Below the pieces are notes generated by a model, which was not told the origin of the DNA, ran no database searches, and worked only from the letters and a program-made list of their open reading frames with translations. Below, one piece after another: positions 33,936 to 41,428 of a DNA stretch of 64,000 bases. The translations under genes were made by a program, and so were the position numbers. Position 1 is the stretch's first letter. Each line of letters opens with the position of its first letter. The stretch is from Bacillota bacterium (GTDB lineage: Bacteria > Bacillota > UBA4882 > UBA8346): positions 89,376 to 153,375 of the forward strand of contig JAEYRN010000103.1 in NCBI GenBank assembly GCA_023435565.1, read 5' to 3'.

Positions 33936-36068
33936 TTATCCGAATTTCTTTCCATATTGTAATGTCCGGCTGGCATTTAACACCGCTAATATAGTAACTC
34001 CCACATCGGCAAAGATCGCTTCCCATATACTAGCCACGCCCAAAGTTCCTAGGAAAATAAAAAATCCTTTTACTCCTAAGGCCAAATAAATATTTTGCCG
34101 GACAATTCTCTTGGTTTTTCGGGCGATTTCCACCCCTAAAGCCAATTTGGAAGGCGCATCCTCCATCAGTACCACATCAGCGGCCTCAATGGCGGCATCG
34201 CTACCCAAACCTCCCATGGCTACTCCAATATCTGCTCTAGTGATTACCGGAGCGTCGTTAATACCATCCCCAACAAACACCAACTTTTGCTTGGTTCGGT
34301 CCTTCAATTCTTTTTCTAATTCTTCTACTTTTGCAACTTTTTCTTCAGGTAAAAGTTCCGCATAGAATGAGTCAATTCCTAGTTCCCGTCCGACCCGTTC
34401 CGCAACTGTTTTCTCATCTCCGGTAAGCATAACCGTCTGTCGGACTCCAAGTTGTTTCAGACGGCTGATGGTTTCTTTGGCATCCTCTTTCAGTTCATCG
34501 GAGATCAGTATATACCCGGCATATCTGCCGTCAATTACTACATAAACACTGGTTCCAATAACATCACAATCTTCATGGTCAATATTTTCCCTATGCAATA
34601 ATCGATCATTCCCGGCCAGTATTTTCCGGCCATTCACAACAGCGCCAATTCCATGGGCGGGAATCTCATGATAATCTTGTACTTGTTCCCCGGAAGCCTC
34701 TTTACCCGTAATTTCAAAATAAGCGTGCCGGATCGATTGGGCAATAGGGTGATTACTAAAACTTTCAGCTTTAGCGGCTGCTTCTAACAATTCTACCTTG
34801 TTTAAATCATTTTTCGGTACTATTTCCGTTACCCTAAAATTGCCTTTGGTTAAAGTTCCCGTTTTATCAAAAACTACTGTATTCAGTTTGGTGAGCGCAT
34901 CCAGATAATTAGCGCCCTTAATTAAAATACCGCTTCGAGAAGCGCCTCCTATTCCGCCAAAATAACTTAAAGGGATTGAAACCATTAATGCACAAGGGCA
35001 TGAAATAACCAACAAAACCAAAGCCCGATAAAACCATTGGCTAAACGTAGCCCCAGGTAATAAAAACGGCGGTATGAAAGTAATTAAAGCAGCCATACCA
35101 ACCACAATCGGTGTATAATAGTGGGAAAAAATTGTGATATACTGTTCGGTTGGAGCTTTCCTTTCGGCAGCTTTTTCAACCAAATCCAAAATCCGGGCTA
35201 CAGATGATTCTTTATATATTTTTAATACTTTGACAGTTAAAAGTCCCTGACCATTAATCATTCCAGCTAATACTTTTTTCCCTTGTTCCACCTTCCGAGG
35301 GACCGATTCCCCGGTTAAAGCCGATGTGTCAACAAAGGAGGTCCCTTCAGTTATCTCTCCGTCGAGCGGAATTTTTTCTCCCGGTTTAACAATAATCATC
35401 TGACCAACTTCCACTTCTTCCGGTTTTACTTGTCTCAGTCCGCCGTTTTCTTTTAAAACGGCATACTCCGGCTGGATACTTAACAAAGCAGTGATAGAAC
35501 GCCGGGAACGATTAATAGCCCGGTCTTGAAAATATTCCCCAACGGCATAAAAAAGCATTACCCCGGCCGCTTCCGGTAATTGGTGAATGGCAATTGCCCC
35601 ACTAGTGGCTATGGTCATTAAAAAATTTTCATCAAATAATTGGCCATGAATCAACTTTTTAAACGCACCGGCAATCACCGGCCAGCCCACTAAGAAATAA
35701 GCTGTGAGTAAAACTATATACTCCGCCCAGGAAAATAATGTCCGGTGCAGCTGTTCGTTAAATATTAGTCCGATTAAAAACAGTATCCCAGCCCCAATAA
35801 TGAACCAAGGTTTATTAGATGCCTCCTCTATTGGAGAACAGACTCGACAGTCTTCGATTTTCTTTAATTCAATCTCCGGCTCTACTCGCCTAATTACTTT
35901 CTCGGCTTGTTCAAAAAGTTCTAAAGGCAATTCCACACTTTTAGTAACAAAGTTTACTTTGGTGTTCTCCAAACCCTTAACCCTATTCAATTCCGATTCA
36001 ATCTTGGCAGCGCAATTGGCGCAATCCAAGCCGTCCAATAAAAAACGAGTAATATTGCCTTCTGCCAT
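33936..36068 (-). CDS. cadA: Zn/Cd/Pb-transporting P1B-type ATPase
   Basis: This about 710-residue heavy-metal ATPase exports Zn2+, Cd2+ or Pb2+. In order it shows an N-terminal HMA domain with CANC (about 15-18), the actuator TGES motif, the metal-site CPC motif (SCPCAL), the phosphorylation motif DKTGTLTKG, the HP motif (SNHPIAQ) and GDGINDAP. CPC plus the adjoining cadC-type regulator favour Zn/Cd/Pb over Cu. I use ATG 36068, just after the regulator stop; the frame is open to 36110. Confidence 0.94.
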   Translation of the reverse strand: MAEGNITRFLLDGLDCANCAAKIESELNRVKGLENTKVNFVTKSVELPLELFEQAEKVIRRVEPEIELKKIEDCRVCSPIEEASNKPWFIIGAGILFLIGLIFNEQLHRTLFSWAEYIVLLTAYFLVGWPVIAGAFKKLIHGQLFDENFLMTIATSGAIAIHQLPEAAGVMLFYAVGEYFQDRAINRSRRSITALLSIQPEYAVLKENGGLRQVKPEEVEVGQMIIVKPGEKIPLDGEITEGTSFVDTSALTGESVPRKVEQGKKVLAGMINGQGLLTVKVLKIYKESSVARILDLVEKAAERKAPTEQYITIFSHYYTPIVVGMAALITFIPPFLLPGATFSQWFYRALVLLVISCPCALMVSIPLSYFGGIGGASRSGILIKGANYLDALTKLNTVVFDKTGTLTKGNFRVTEIVPKNDLNKVELLEAAAKAESFSNHPIAQSIRHAYFEITGKEASGEQVQDYHEIPAHGIGAVVNGRKILAGNDRLLHRENIDHEDCDVIGTSVYVVIDGRYAGYILISDELKEDAKETISRLKQLGVRQTVMLTGDEKTVAERVGRELGIDSFYAELLPEEKVAKVEELEKELKDRTKQKLVFVGDGINDAPVITRADIGVAMGGLGSDAAIEAADVVLMEDAPSKLALGVEIARKTKRIVRQNIYLALGVKGFFIFLGTLGVASIWEAIFADVGVTILAVLNASRTLQYGKKFG

Positions 36069-36075
36069 TATTAGT

Positions 36076-36456
36076 CTACCTTTCTTCGGCGAAATGTTCT
36101 TGTGCTTCACGAATTAAATTTACAATGTGCTCATCGTCAAGGGAATAGTAAACCATTTTCCCGTCCCGAAAGTATTTGACCAAACGCAATGCTTTTAAAA
36201 GTCGTAAATGATGAGAGACCGCCGGAAGGCTCATTTCTAAAATTACGGCAATATCACAAACGCAAAGTTTTCTATGGGCTAAAAGATATAAAATCTTAGT
36301 TCTAGTCTCATCTCCTAAAACCTTAAAAATCTCCGACAACCCGGCCACTTCCGGTAACTTTTCCCTTAAACCGTCAATGTTTTCATCTGATGGACAAAAA
36401 TTCTCGCAAACATCGATGCTTTTTTTATCCAAATTAAATTTATCTTCATTATTCAT
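36076..36456 (-). CDS. ArsR/SmtB-family metal sensor (CadC-like)
   Basis: This 126-residue winged-helix repressor has KVLGDETRTKILYLL, then the metal-site motif KLCVCDIA and the recognition helix LSLPAVSHHLRLLK-type segment. Upstream Cys residues (CENFC, about 17-21) match the N-terminal metal site of CadC. It should release DNA when Cd, Pb or Zn binds. ATG 36456 follows GAGGTG. It is first in the cadC-cadA-crcB operon and lies next to its own operator. Confidence 0.93.
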   Translation of the reverse strand: MNNEDKFNLDKKSIDVCENFCPSDENIDGLREKLPEVAGLSEIFKVLGDETRTKILYLLAHRKLCVCDIAVILEMSLPAVSHHLRLLKALRLVKYFRDGKMVYYSLDDEHIVNLIREAQEHFAEER

Positions 36457-36469
36457 CTTACACCTCAAT

Positions 36470-36526
36470 ATAACAATTAAGTAATTGCTTAATTGTTATT
36501 ATAAAAAATTACTCTATCATTGTCAA
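36470..36526 (-). promoter_or_regulatory. cad operon promoter with CadC-type operator
   Basis: On the minus strand TTGACA (36521-36526) and TATAAT (36498-36503) are separated by exactly 17 bp. A 12-bp perfect inverted repeat (36470-36481 and 36488-36499, spacer 6) begins at the -10 box and runs into the start region, the usual place for an ArsR-family operator. Confidence 0.85.
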
Positions 36527-36650
36527 TCTAATTAAAGATAATTATTTATTAATGATTTTCAATTAGGATGTTAGCTTATTCATAAAAATCTTATTTGTTG
36601 AACAAAAAAGGAATCGCGGAAGGGCTTAATTTCTTGTTTATATTAAGAAA

Positions 36651-36680
36651 GAGGAGCCGCTCAATTCTGAGCAGCCCCTC
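36651..36680 (-). terminator. Terminator after pgsA
   Basis: The stem 36651-36663 pairs with 36668-36680 with two G-T pairs and a 4-nt loop, just after the pgsA stop on the minus strand; a T-rich stretch follows. Confidence 0.75.
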
Positions 36681-36688
36681 TAGTTAAC

Positions 36689-37240
36689 TTACTTTGATGC
36701 GCAACTTTCATTAGACTGTTGGGTAAATGCCGTCCTCCACAGCCACAAATAGTCGATCCCTGACCAAACCGTCAATAAAACGGCGAACCATAAAGCCCAA
36801 ATACCGTAGGAAAAAGGCAAAAACTGGTCCAGCATAATTAAAGCGATTGCAATTATTTGGATAAAAGTTTTTAATTTTCCCCACGAACTGGCAGCGACTG
36901 ATAATCCCTTTTTCCCAGCAAAAAAACGCAAAATGGTAATCAATGCCTCTCTACCAATGATAATCCAAACTGCGAGCCAAGGAACCCGGTTTAAACTTGC
37001 TAAAACCAGTAAGGTAAGAATGATTAGTACCTTATCGGCAAAAGGATCAAACGACTTACCAAAGGTAGTTATCTCCTTACGAATTCTCGCCAGATAACCA
37101 TCAAGTCCATCGGTAAGACCTGCAATAATAAAAATAATTGCCGCCATTAAATCTTTACCTGGTATTTCCCAGAACAAAATACCGACGCAAACCAAAGCTA
37201 GAATAATCCGCAAAGCAGTGATCCAATTTGCTAAATTCAT
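36689..37240 (-). CDS. pgsA: CDP-diacylglycerol-glycerol-3-phosphate 3-phosphatidyltransferase
   Basis: This 183-residue membrane enzyme makes phosphatidylglycerol phosphate. The CDP-alcohol phosphatidyltransferase motif is complete: DGLDGYLAR, then GKSFDPFADK, with all the metal-binding Asp residues. Four to five helices are present. It lies downstream of rimO in the same operon, 43 bp away. Confidence 0.94.
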   Translation of the reverse strand: MNLANWITALRIILALVCVGILFWEIPGKDLMAAIIFIIAGLTDGLDGYLARIRKEITTFGKSFDPFADKVLIILTLLVLASLNRVPWLAVWIIIGREALITILRFFAGKKGLSVAASSWGKLKTFIQIIAIALIMLDQFLPFSYGIWALWFAVLLTVWSGIDYLWLWRTAFTQQSNESCASK

Positions 37241-37283
37241 TATGGTTCCTCCAAGATACTATTCTCAGTTATTGGTTTAACAG

Positions 37284-38612
37284 TTAATTAACAATTTCCT
37301 TGGCCTTCAAATTATAAACATCGCTACCGATTACCCGGACATTGACGAATTCTCCTGGTTGGTGATAAGTTTGCTCCAGGTAAATCACCCCATCCACTTC
37401 CGGAGCAAAAGCTGAGGAACGGGCTACGCCCCTTCCATCCGGAAGAATTTTATCAATTAAGACCAATGTCTCTTTTCCAACTTGACCTGCCAAAAATTCC
37501 GTTGAAATTTTTTGCTGTTCCTTAAACAAATTCTCCCGGCGGCGCGCTTTCATTTTCTCACTGATTTGGGGTCGAAGCGAAAACGATCTTGTACCTTCTT
37601 CGCGACTATATGCAAAAACTCCTGCATGCTGAAAATGGCCTTCACCAATAAAGTCTACCAACTCTTCAAATTCGGTCTCTGTTTCCGATGGAAAACCAAC
37701 AATAAAAGAAGTTCGGAGAATTATATTCGGCACTATTTCCCTGATCTGAGTGAGTTTTTCCCGTATTCGTTCAGGACTCTCGCTACGGTTCATCAACCGT
37801 AAAATTCGAGCATTAATATGTTGGACCGGAAGATCTAAATACTTACAAATACTAGGCTCTTTTGCAATTAACTTCAATAGCCCAAGGTCGATTCCAGAGG
37901 GATAGGCATATAATAAACGAATCCATGAAGGTTTAGCTTCAATAATTAATCTTTCCAATAATTTTTCCAAATTGGTCTTTGGTTCTAAATCTTTTCCGTA
38001 CATCGTCAGATCTTGAGCGATAAGATTAAATTCCTTTACCCCTCGATCGACCATTCGTGAAACTTCGGTAACAATTGAATCCGGATTGACACTGCGAAAA
38101 CCGCCTTTGATTAAGGGAATTGCACAATAAGCGCAATTATGATTACAACCTTCGGCAATCTTAATAAACGTAGTATGTTTAAGTGTAGCATGCCAGCGGG
38201 GTAAGTTTCCCTCATTTAAAAAAGGAAGGATAGTCAAATTAGGCTCACTTGGTCCCTTCGATTCATTAACTAATTCGGCAATCTCTCCAATCTGACCCAA
38301 TCCCACCCAGAGATCTACTTCCGGCAATTCTTTAATTAGTTCGTTGGCATAACGTTGAACTAAACAACCGGCAACAACTAACTTTTGGCAGCTGCCTCGT
38401 TCAGGCCTTTTATATTCAGCCATTTTCAAAATTTCATTAATAGATTCCTCCTTAGCAGGGCCAATAAAACCACAGGTATTTACCAAGATTAACGACGCTT
38501 CCTGAAAATCAGAGGTAACCTCCCAACCAGTCTTGGTTAATTGGCCAAGCATAATTTCGGTATCTACTAAATTTTTGGCACACCCCAATGAGGTTACAGC
38601 AATTTTGGGCAT
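37284..38612 (-). CDS. rimO: Ribosomal protein S12 methylthiotransferase
   Basis: This 442-residue radical SAM enzyme adds a methylthio group to an Asp of S12. It has the N-terminal UPF0004 domain (SLGCAKNLVDTE, with the three cluster Cys at LGC, VNTCG and AGCLVQR), the radical SAM motif CNHNCAYCAIP and a C-terminal TRAM domain. The RimO rather than MiaB assignment rests on GCNHNCAYCAIP and the SLGCAKNLVDTE start. It is cotranscribed with pgsA. Confidence 0.95.
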   Translation of the reverse strand: MPKIAVTSLGCAKNLVDTEIMLGQLTKTGWEVTSDFQEASLILVNTCGFIGPAKEESINEILKMAEYKRPERGSCQKLVVAGCLVQRYANELIKELPEVDLWVGLGQIGEIAELVNESKGPSEPNLTILPFLNEGNLPRWHATLKHTTFIKIAEGCNHNCAYCAIPLIKGGFRSVNPDSIVTEVSRMVDRGVKEFNLIAQDLTMYGKDLEPKTNLEKLLERLIIEAKPSWIRLLYAYPSGIDLGLLKLIAKEPSICKYLDLPVQHINARILRLMNRSESPERIREKLTQIREIVPNIILRTSFIVGFPSETETEFEELVDFIGEGHFQHAGVFAYSREEGTRSFSLRPQISEKMKARRRENLFKEQQKISTEFLAGQVGKETLVLIDKILPDGRGVARSSAFAPEVDGVIYLEQTYHQPGEFVNVRVIGSDVYNLKAKEIVN

Positions 38613-38724
38613 TGATATTCACTTTCTCCATATAATGTTTAATTTAGTTTTAGCTTTAAAAGTATTATAAGCTAATTTAATCAATTAATAAATAAGCGCA
38701 TTTCATAATTACCGATATAAAAAA

Positions 38725-38761
38725 TTCTGGTTTCTTAAGTGATAATCACTCAAAACCAGAA
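38725..38761 (-). terminator. Hairpin after the TPR gene
   Basis: TTCTGGTTT at 38725-38733 pairs with AAACCAGAA at 38753-38761, with an inner AGTGAT/ATCACT stem. A minus-strand T-run follows. Confidence 0.7.
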
Positions 38762-38797
38762 CCAATTATTGCAGGAAAATAATAACTGAACCTAATT

Positions 38798-39235
38798 TTA
38801 ATAAGCTAAGCGATATTTTGTAAATCTTTCTTTTAAGATTTTGACAACCGGATATTCCGGTTTAAATTCAGCCGCTTTATTCAATGCTCTACACCCGGCT
38901 TGATGGTCCTGTTTATCCCCCAATTTCTCATACCGCTCCAAATAAGCCTTTGCTAAAAAAAGCCATGTCATACCATGTTGTTTATCGTTCTCAACCGCTT
39001 GCTGGTAAAAATTAATTGCAGCTTCAAGATTATGGCGGCGTTCGGATATCATTCCCAGATTATGTAAGACATCCGCTCTTAATTCTTTGGTGATTTTGGC
39101 GCCAGATTCATTTAAATTCAATAATTTATGGTATAGACTTTCAGCGATATCCAGACATCCTTTTGCTAAATACACATTAGCTTTATTATAAAGAAAATTG
39201 GGATCCACATGTAAAGCAGGAACCAGTTTTAACAT
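38798..39235 (-). CDS. TPR-repeat protein
   Basis: This about 145-residue helical protein has about three tetratricopeptide repeats (NKANVYLAKGCLDIAESLYHKL, then ADVLHNLGMISERRHNLEAA and WLFLAKAYLERYEKL). TPRs bind other proteins; the partner is unknown. ATG 39235 has GAGGTG at six bases. It is a single-gene unit between rimO and the transglycosylase. Confidence 0.78.
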   Translation of the reverse strand: MLKLVPALHVDPNFLYNKANVYLAKGCLDIAESLYHKLLNLNESGAKITKELRADVLHNLGMISERRHNLEAAINFYQQAVENDKQHGMTWLFLAKAYLERYEKLGDKQDHQAGCRALNKAAEFKPEYPVVKILKERFTKYRLAY

Positions 39236-39334
39236 GGGAATCACCTCTTAAATTATATTTTCGTTGTAAAATTAGAATATCCTTTTCCAGATTGTAAATG
39301 GATGGTAAATATTTAAAATATTATTGTTTAGTTT

Positions 39335-39919
39335 TTAACCTGACGAAACTTGGTTTAATTCAGGATAAAGATAACTGTAAATTTTTTTATAGAAAAGAAT
39401 TTTGATTAAATATTTCTTGGTTTCCGGAAAAGGAATTTGTTCAATTTTAGCCGAATCACCGCTCCAAGTCCCCTCCCGTACCCAGTTGGATACATTCCGG
39501 TGTCCGGCATTATAAGATGCCAATGCCAAATAATTGTTCCCATTGAAGTAACGCTTTAGGTAATCTAAGTACCATGTTCCTATCCTTAAATTTTTTTCGG
39601 GATTCAACAAATCCTCGGAAGAAAATTTATATATGCCCAGTTCTTTAGTTACCCACTCACCCGTCTTGGGCATAATTTGCATTAAGCCCATGGCCCCTTT
39701 ATGTGAAACAGCTTCCGGATTAAAACCACTTTCAACAAAGATCATTGCTCCTACTAAAGAAGAGTCCAGCTGATGAGCTTCACTATATTTTATAATCTGA
39801 GTTTGATAATTCAAGACAAAAAAAATCTTTAATATGGGTTTATGCCACAAGAAAATAAATATTAATAAAAGCAATAACCATCCTCGGCTTTTGGCCTGCC
39901 TTTCCTGCAATCGGATCAC
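39335..39919 (-). CDS. Membrane-anchored lytic transglycosylase (SLT domain)
   Basis: This 194-residue protein has an N-terminal membrane anchor (about 13-35) and an SLT/goose-lysozyme-like domain. The catalytic Glu is in AMIFVESGFNPEAVS, followed by GAMGLMQIMPKT and the LALASYNAGHRNV block. It cuts peptidoglycan outside the membrane. It overlaps coaE by 4 bp. The same neighbourhood, coaE-mutM-polA, recurs in clostridial genomes. Confidence 0.92.
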   Translation of the reverse strand: MIRLQERQAKSRGWLLLLLIFIFLWHKPILKIFFVLNYQTQIIKYSEAHQLDSSLVGAMIFVESGFNPEAVSHKGAMGLMQIMPKTGEWVTKELGIYKFSSEDLLNPEKNLRIGTWYLDYLKRYFNGNNYLALASYNAGHRNVSNWVREGTWSGDSAKIEQIPFPETKKYLIKILFYKKIYSYLYPELNQVSSG

Positions 39920-40506
39920 TCCAAAGTTCTTAACAAGTTTGATACTTGTTTTTCTAAAAAATCTATACTATCGTTATTGATAATTACCGCATCCGCTCTC
40001 TCTTCTTTCTCCTTGAGCGGCATTTGAGCAGTAATCCGTTTAAGAGCTTCTTGTTCTGTAAGTCCGTCCCGTTCATTTAACCGATAAAGTTGGTGCTCAA
40101 GTGAGGAACTTACAACCCAAATATAATCAAATAAATTAATTAACCCTACTTCAAAGAGTAAAGGAACTTCAACCACAATAAATGCTGAACCTTGCTTAGA
40201 ACAATTTTCAATCGCCTTTTGAATCTCCATAATAACAATGGGATGAACCATTTGTTCCAACTTTTTACGGGCAATGACATCATTAAATACTATCTCCCCA
40301 AGAAATTTACGGTTTATCTTTCCGTCGGGCATCATTATTTCCCAGCCAAATTCAGCCACTATCTGTTGATAGGCCGAACCTCCCGGCGCCATTGCTTGAT
40401 GGGCTAATTCATCGGAACTGATAACCTTGATCCCTTTTTGGCGTAACAACTTTCCTACGGTTGATTTGCCAGTGGCCACTCCTCCGGTTAGTCCAATCTT
40501 AATCAC
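39916..40506 (-). CDS. coaE: Dephospho-CoA kinase
   Basis: This about 196-residue P-loop kinase completes coenzyme A synthesis. The Walker A is GGVATGKST; the LID and CoA-binding residues follow in SSDELAHQ and VVEVPLLFEVGL. I favour GTG 40506, eight bases after GAGGT, over TTG 40509. It lies 16 bp downstream of mutM, in the polA-mutM-coaE operon. Confidence 0.95.
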   Translation of the reverse strand: MIKIGLTGGVATGKSTVGKLLRQKGIKVISSDELAHQAMAPGGSAYQQIVAEFGWEIMMPDGKINRKFLGEIVFNDVIARKKLEQMVHPIVIMEIQKAIENCSKQGSAFIVVEVPLLFEVGLINLFDYIWVVSSSLEHQLYRLNERDGLTEQEALKRITAQMPLKEKEERADAVIINNDSIDFLEKQVSNLLRTLE

Positions 40507-40521
40507 CAAGCGTTACCTCTC

Positions 40522-41340
40522 TTATTTCTGGCACAAAGGGCAAAAATGAGTACCCCGGCCGCCATAATTCATTTTAACGATTAAACCGCCGCAATTGTGG
40601 CATTTCTTCCCTTTCTGCCCATATACCCGTAATTTATTCTGGTAAGAACCGGACCGTCCTTCGCCGTCACGATAGTCCCGAAAGGTTGTCCCCCGACATT
40701 CAATTCCCTCACTCAAAACCTTTTTCACTGCATGACAAAGCGCATCAATTTCAGCTTCGGTTAAAGAATTTACCGGACGAGCCGGATGAATCCCCGCTAT
40801 GAAAAGAGCTTCATCAGCATAAATATTTCCAATTCCGGCGATTATTTCTTGATTCAACAAAGCCTTTTTGACTGCTAAATTTCTTCGTCCAAACCTGTTT
40901 TTTAATACCGCGGCAGTAAATTCCGGTTCAAGGGGTTCCGGGCCAATTTTCAGGAGTGATAACGGTGGCTGTTCTTTTTTAAAAAGAAAAACCTTACCAA
41001 ACTTACGTTGATCGCGAAAACGAAGTTCCGTACCGTTATCTAATAACAATCTAAAATAGGTGGCTTTAGCAAGGGGACTATCGGATTTTTCCACTGCTAA
41101 CTGGCCGGTCATGCGTAAATGAAGCCCAATAATCAAATCGTTCGCTAATTCAATTAACAAATATTTCCCGCGCCGTTTTAAACCGGTTATTTTTAGTCCT
41201 GATATACGGTCCAAAAAATCTTTAACTGTGATTCCCAATACCATTTTCTCATGGAGAACCTCACCCGAAATTATCCTACGTCCGATAAGTTTGGGGAAAA
41301 TCGTTAATCTTATGGTTTCAACCTCCGGAAGCTCCGGCAT
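40522..41340 (-). CDS. mutM: Formamidopyrimidine-DNA glycosylase
   Basis: This base-excision repair enzyme (273 residues, counted from ATG 41340) removes oxidised purines. The start must give MPELPEVET, because Pro2 is the catalytic nucleophile; GGAGG lies seven bases upstream. The H2TH segment (NQEIIAGIGNIYADEALF) and C-terminal four-Cys zinc finger (CHNCGG...CPLC) are intact. It follows polA after a palindromic repeat. Confidence 0.97.
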   Translation of the reverse strand: MPELPEVETIRLTIFPKLIGRRIISGEVLHEKMVLGITVKDFLDRISGLKITGLKRRGKYLLIELANDLIIGLHLRMTGQLAVEKSDSPLAKATYFRLLLDNGTELRFRDQRKFGKVFLFKKEQPPLSLLKIGPEPLEPEFTAAVLKNRFGRRNLAVKKALLNQEIIAGIGNIYADEALFIAGIHPARPVNSLTEAEIDALCHAVKKVLSEGIECRGTTFRDYRDGEGRSGSYQNKLRVYGQKGKKCHNCGGLIVKMNYGGRGTHFCPLCQK

Positions 41341-41370
41341 GGTCATTCCTCCAAATTTAAAACTTACAAA

Positions 41371-41428
41371 TAGGATGAAGTGAGTTGAATTAAATTTAGA
41401 AATTTAATTCAACTTACTTGAATTCATC
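41371..41428. repeat. Palindromic repeat overlapping the polA end
   Basis: The left arm 41371-41397 and right arm 41400-41428 are imperfect reverse complements (GATGAAGTGAGTTGAATTAAATTT-type). The right arm covers the last codons and stop of polA. A related arm occurs at 22772-22795. Confidence 0.75.

Noticed and set aside
34111..36117. Plus-strand frames opposite cadA (84 and 137 codons)
   Set aside because: Both are mirror frames of the conserved P-type ATPase.
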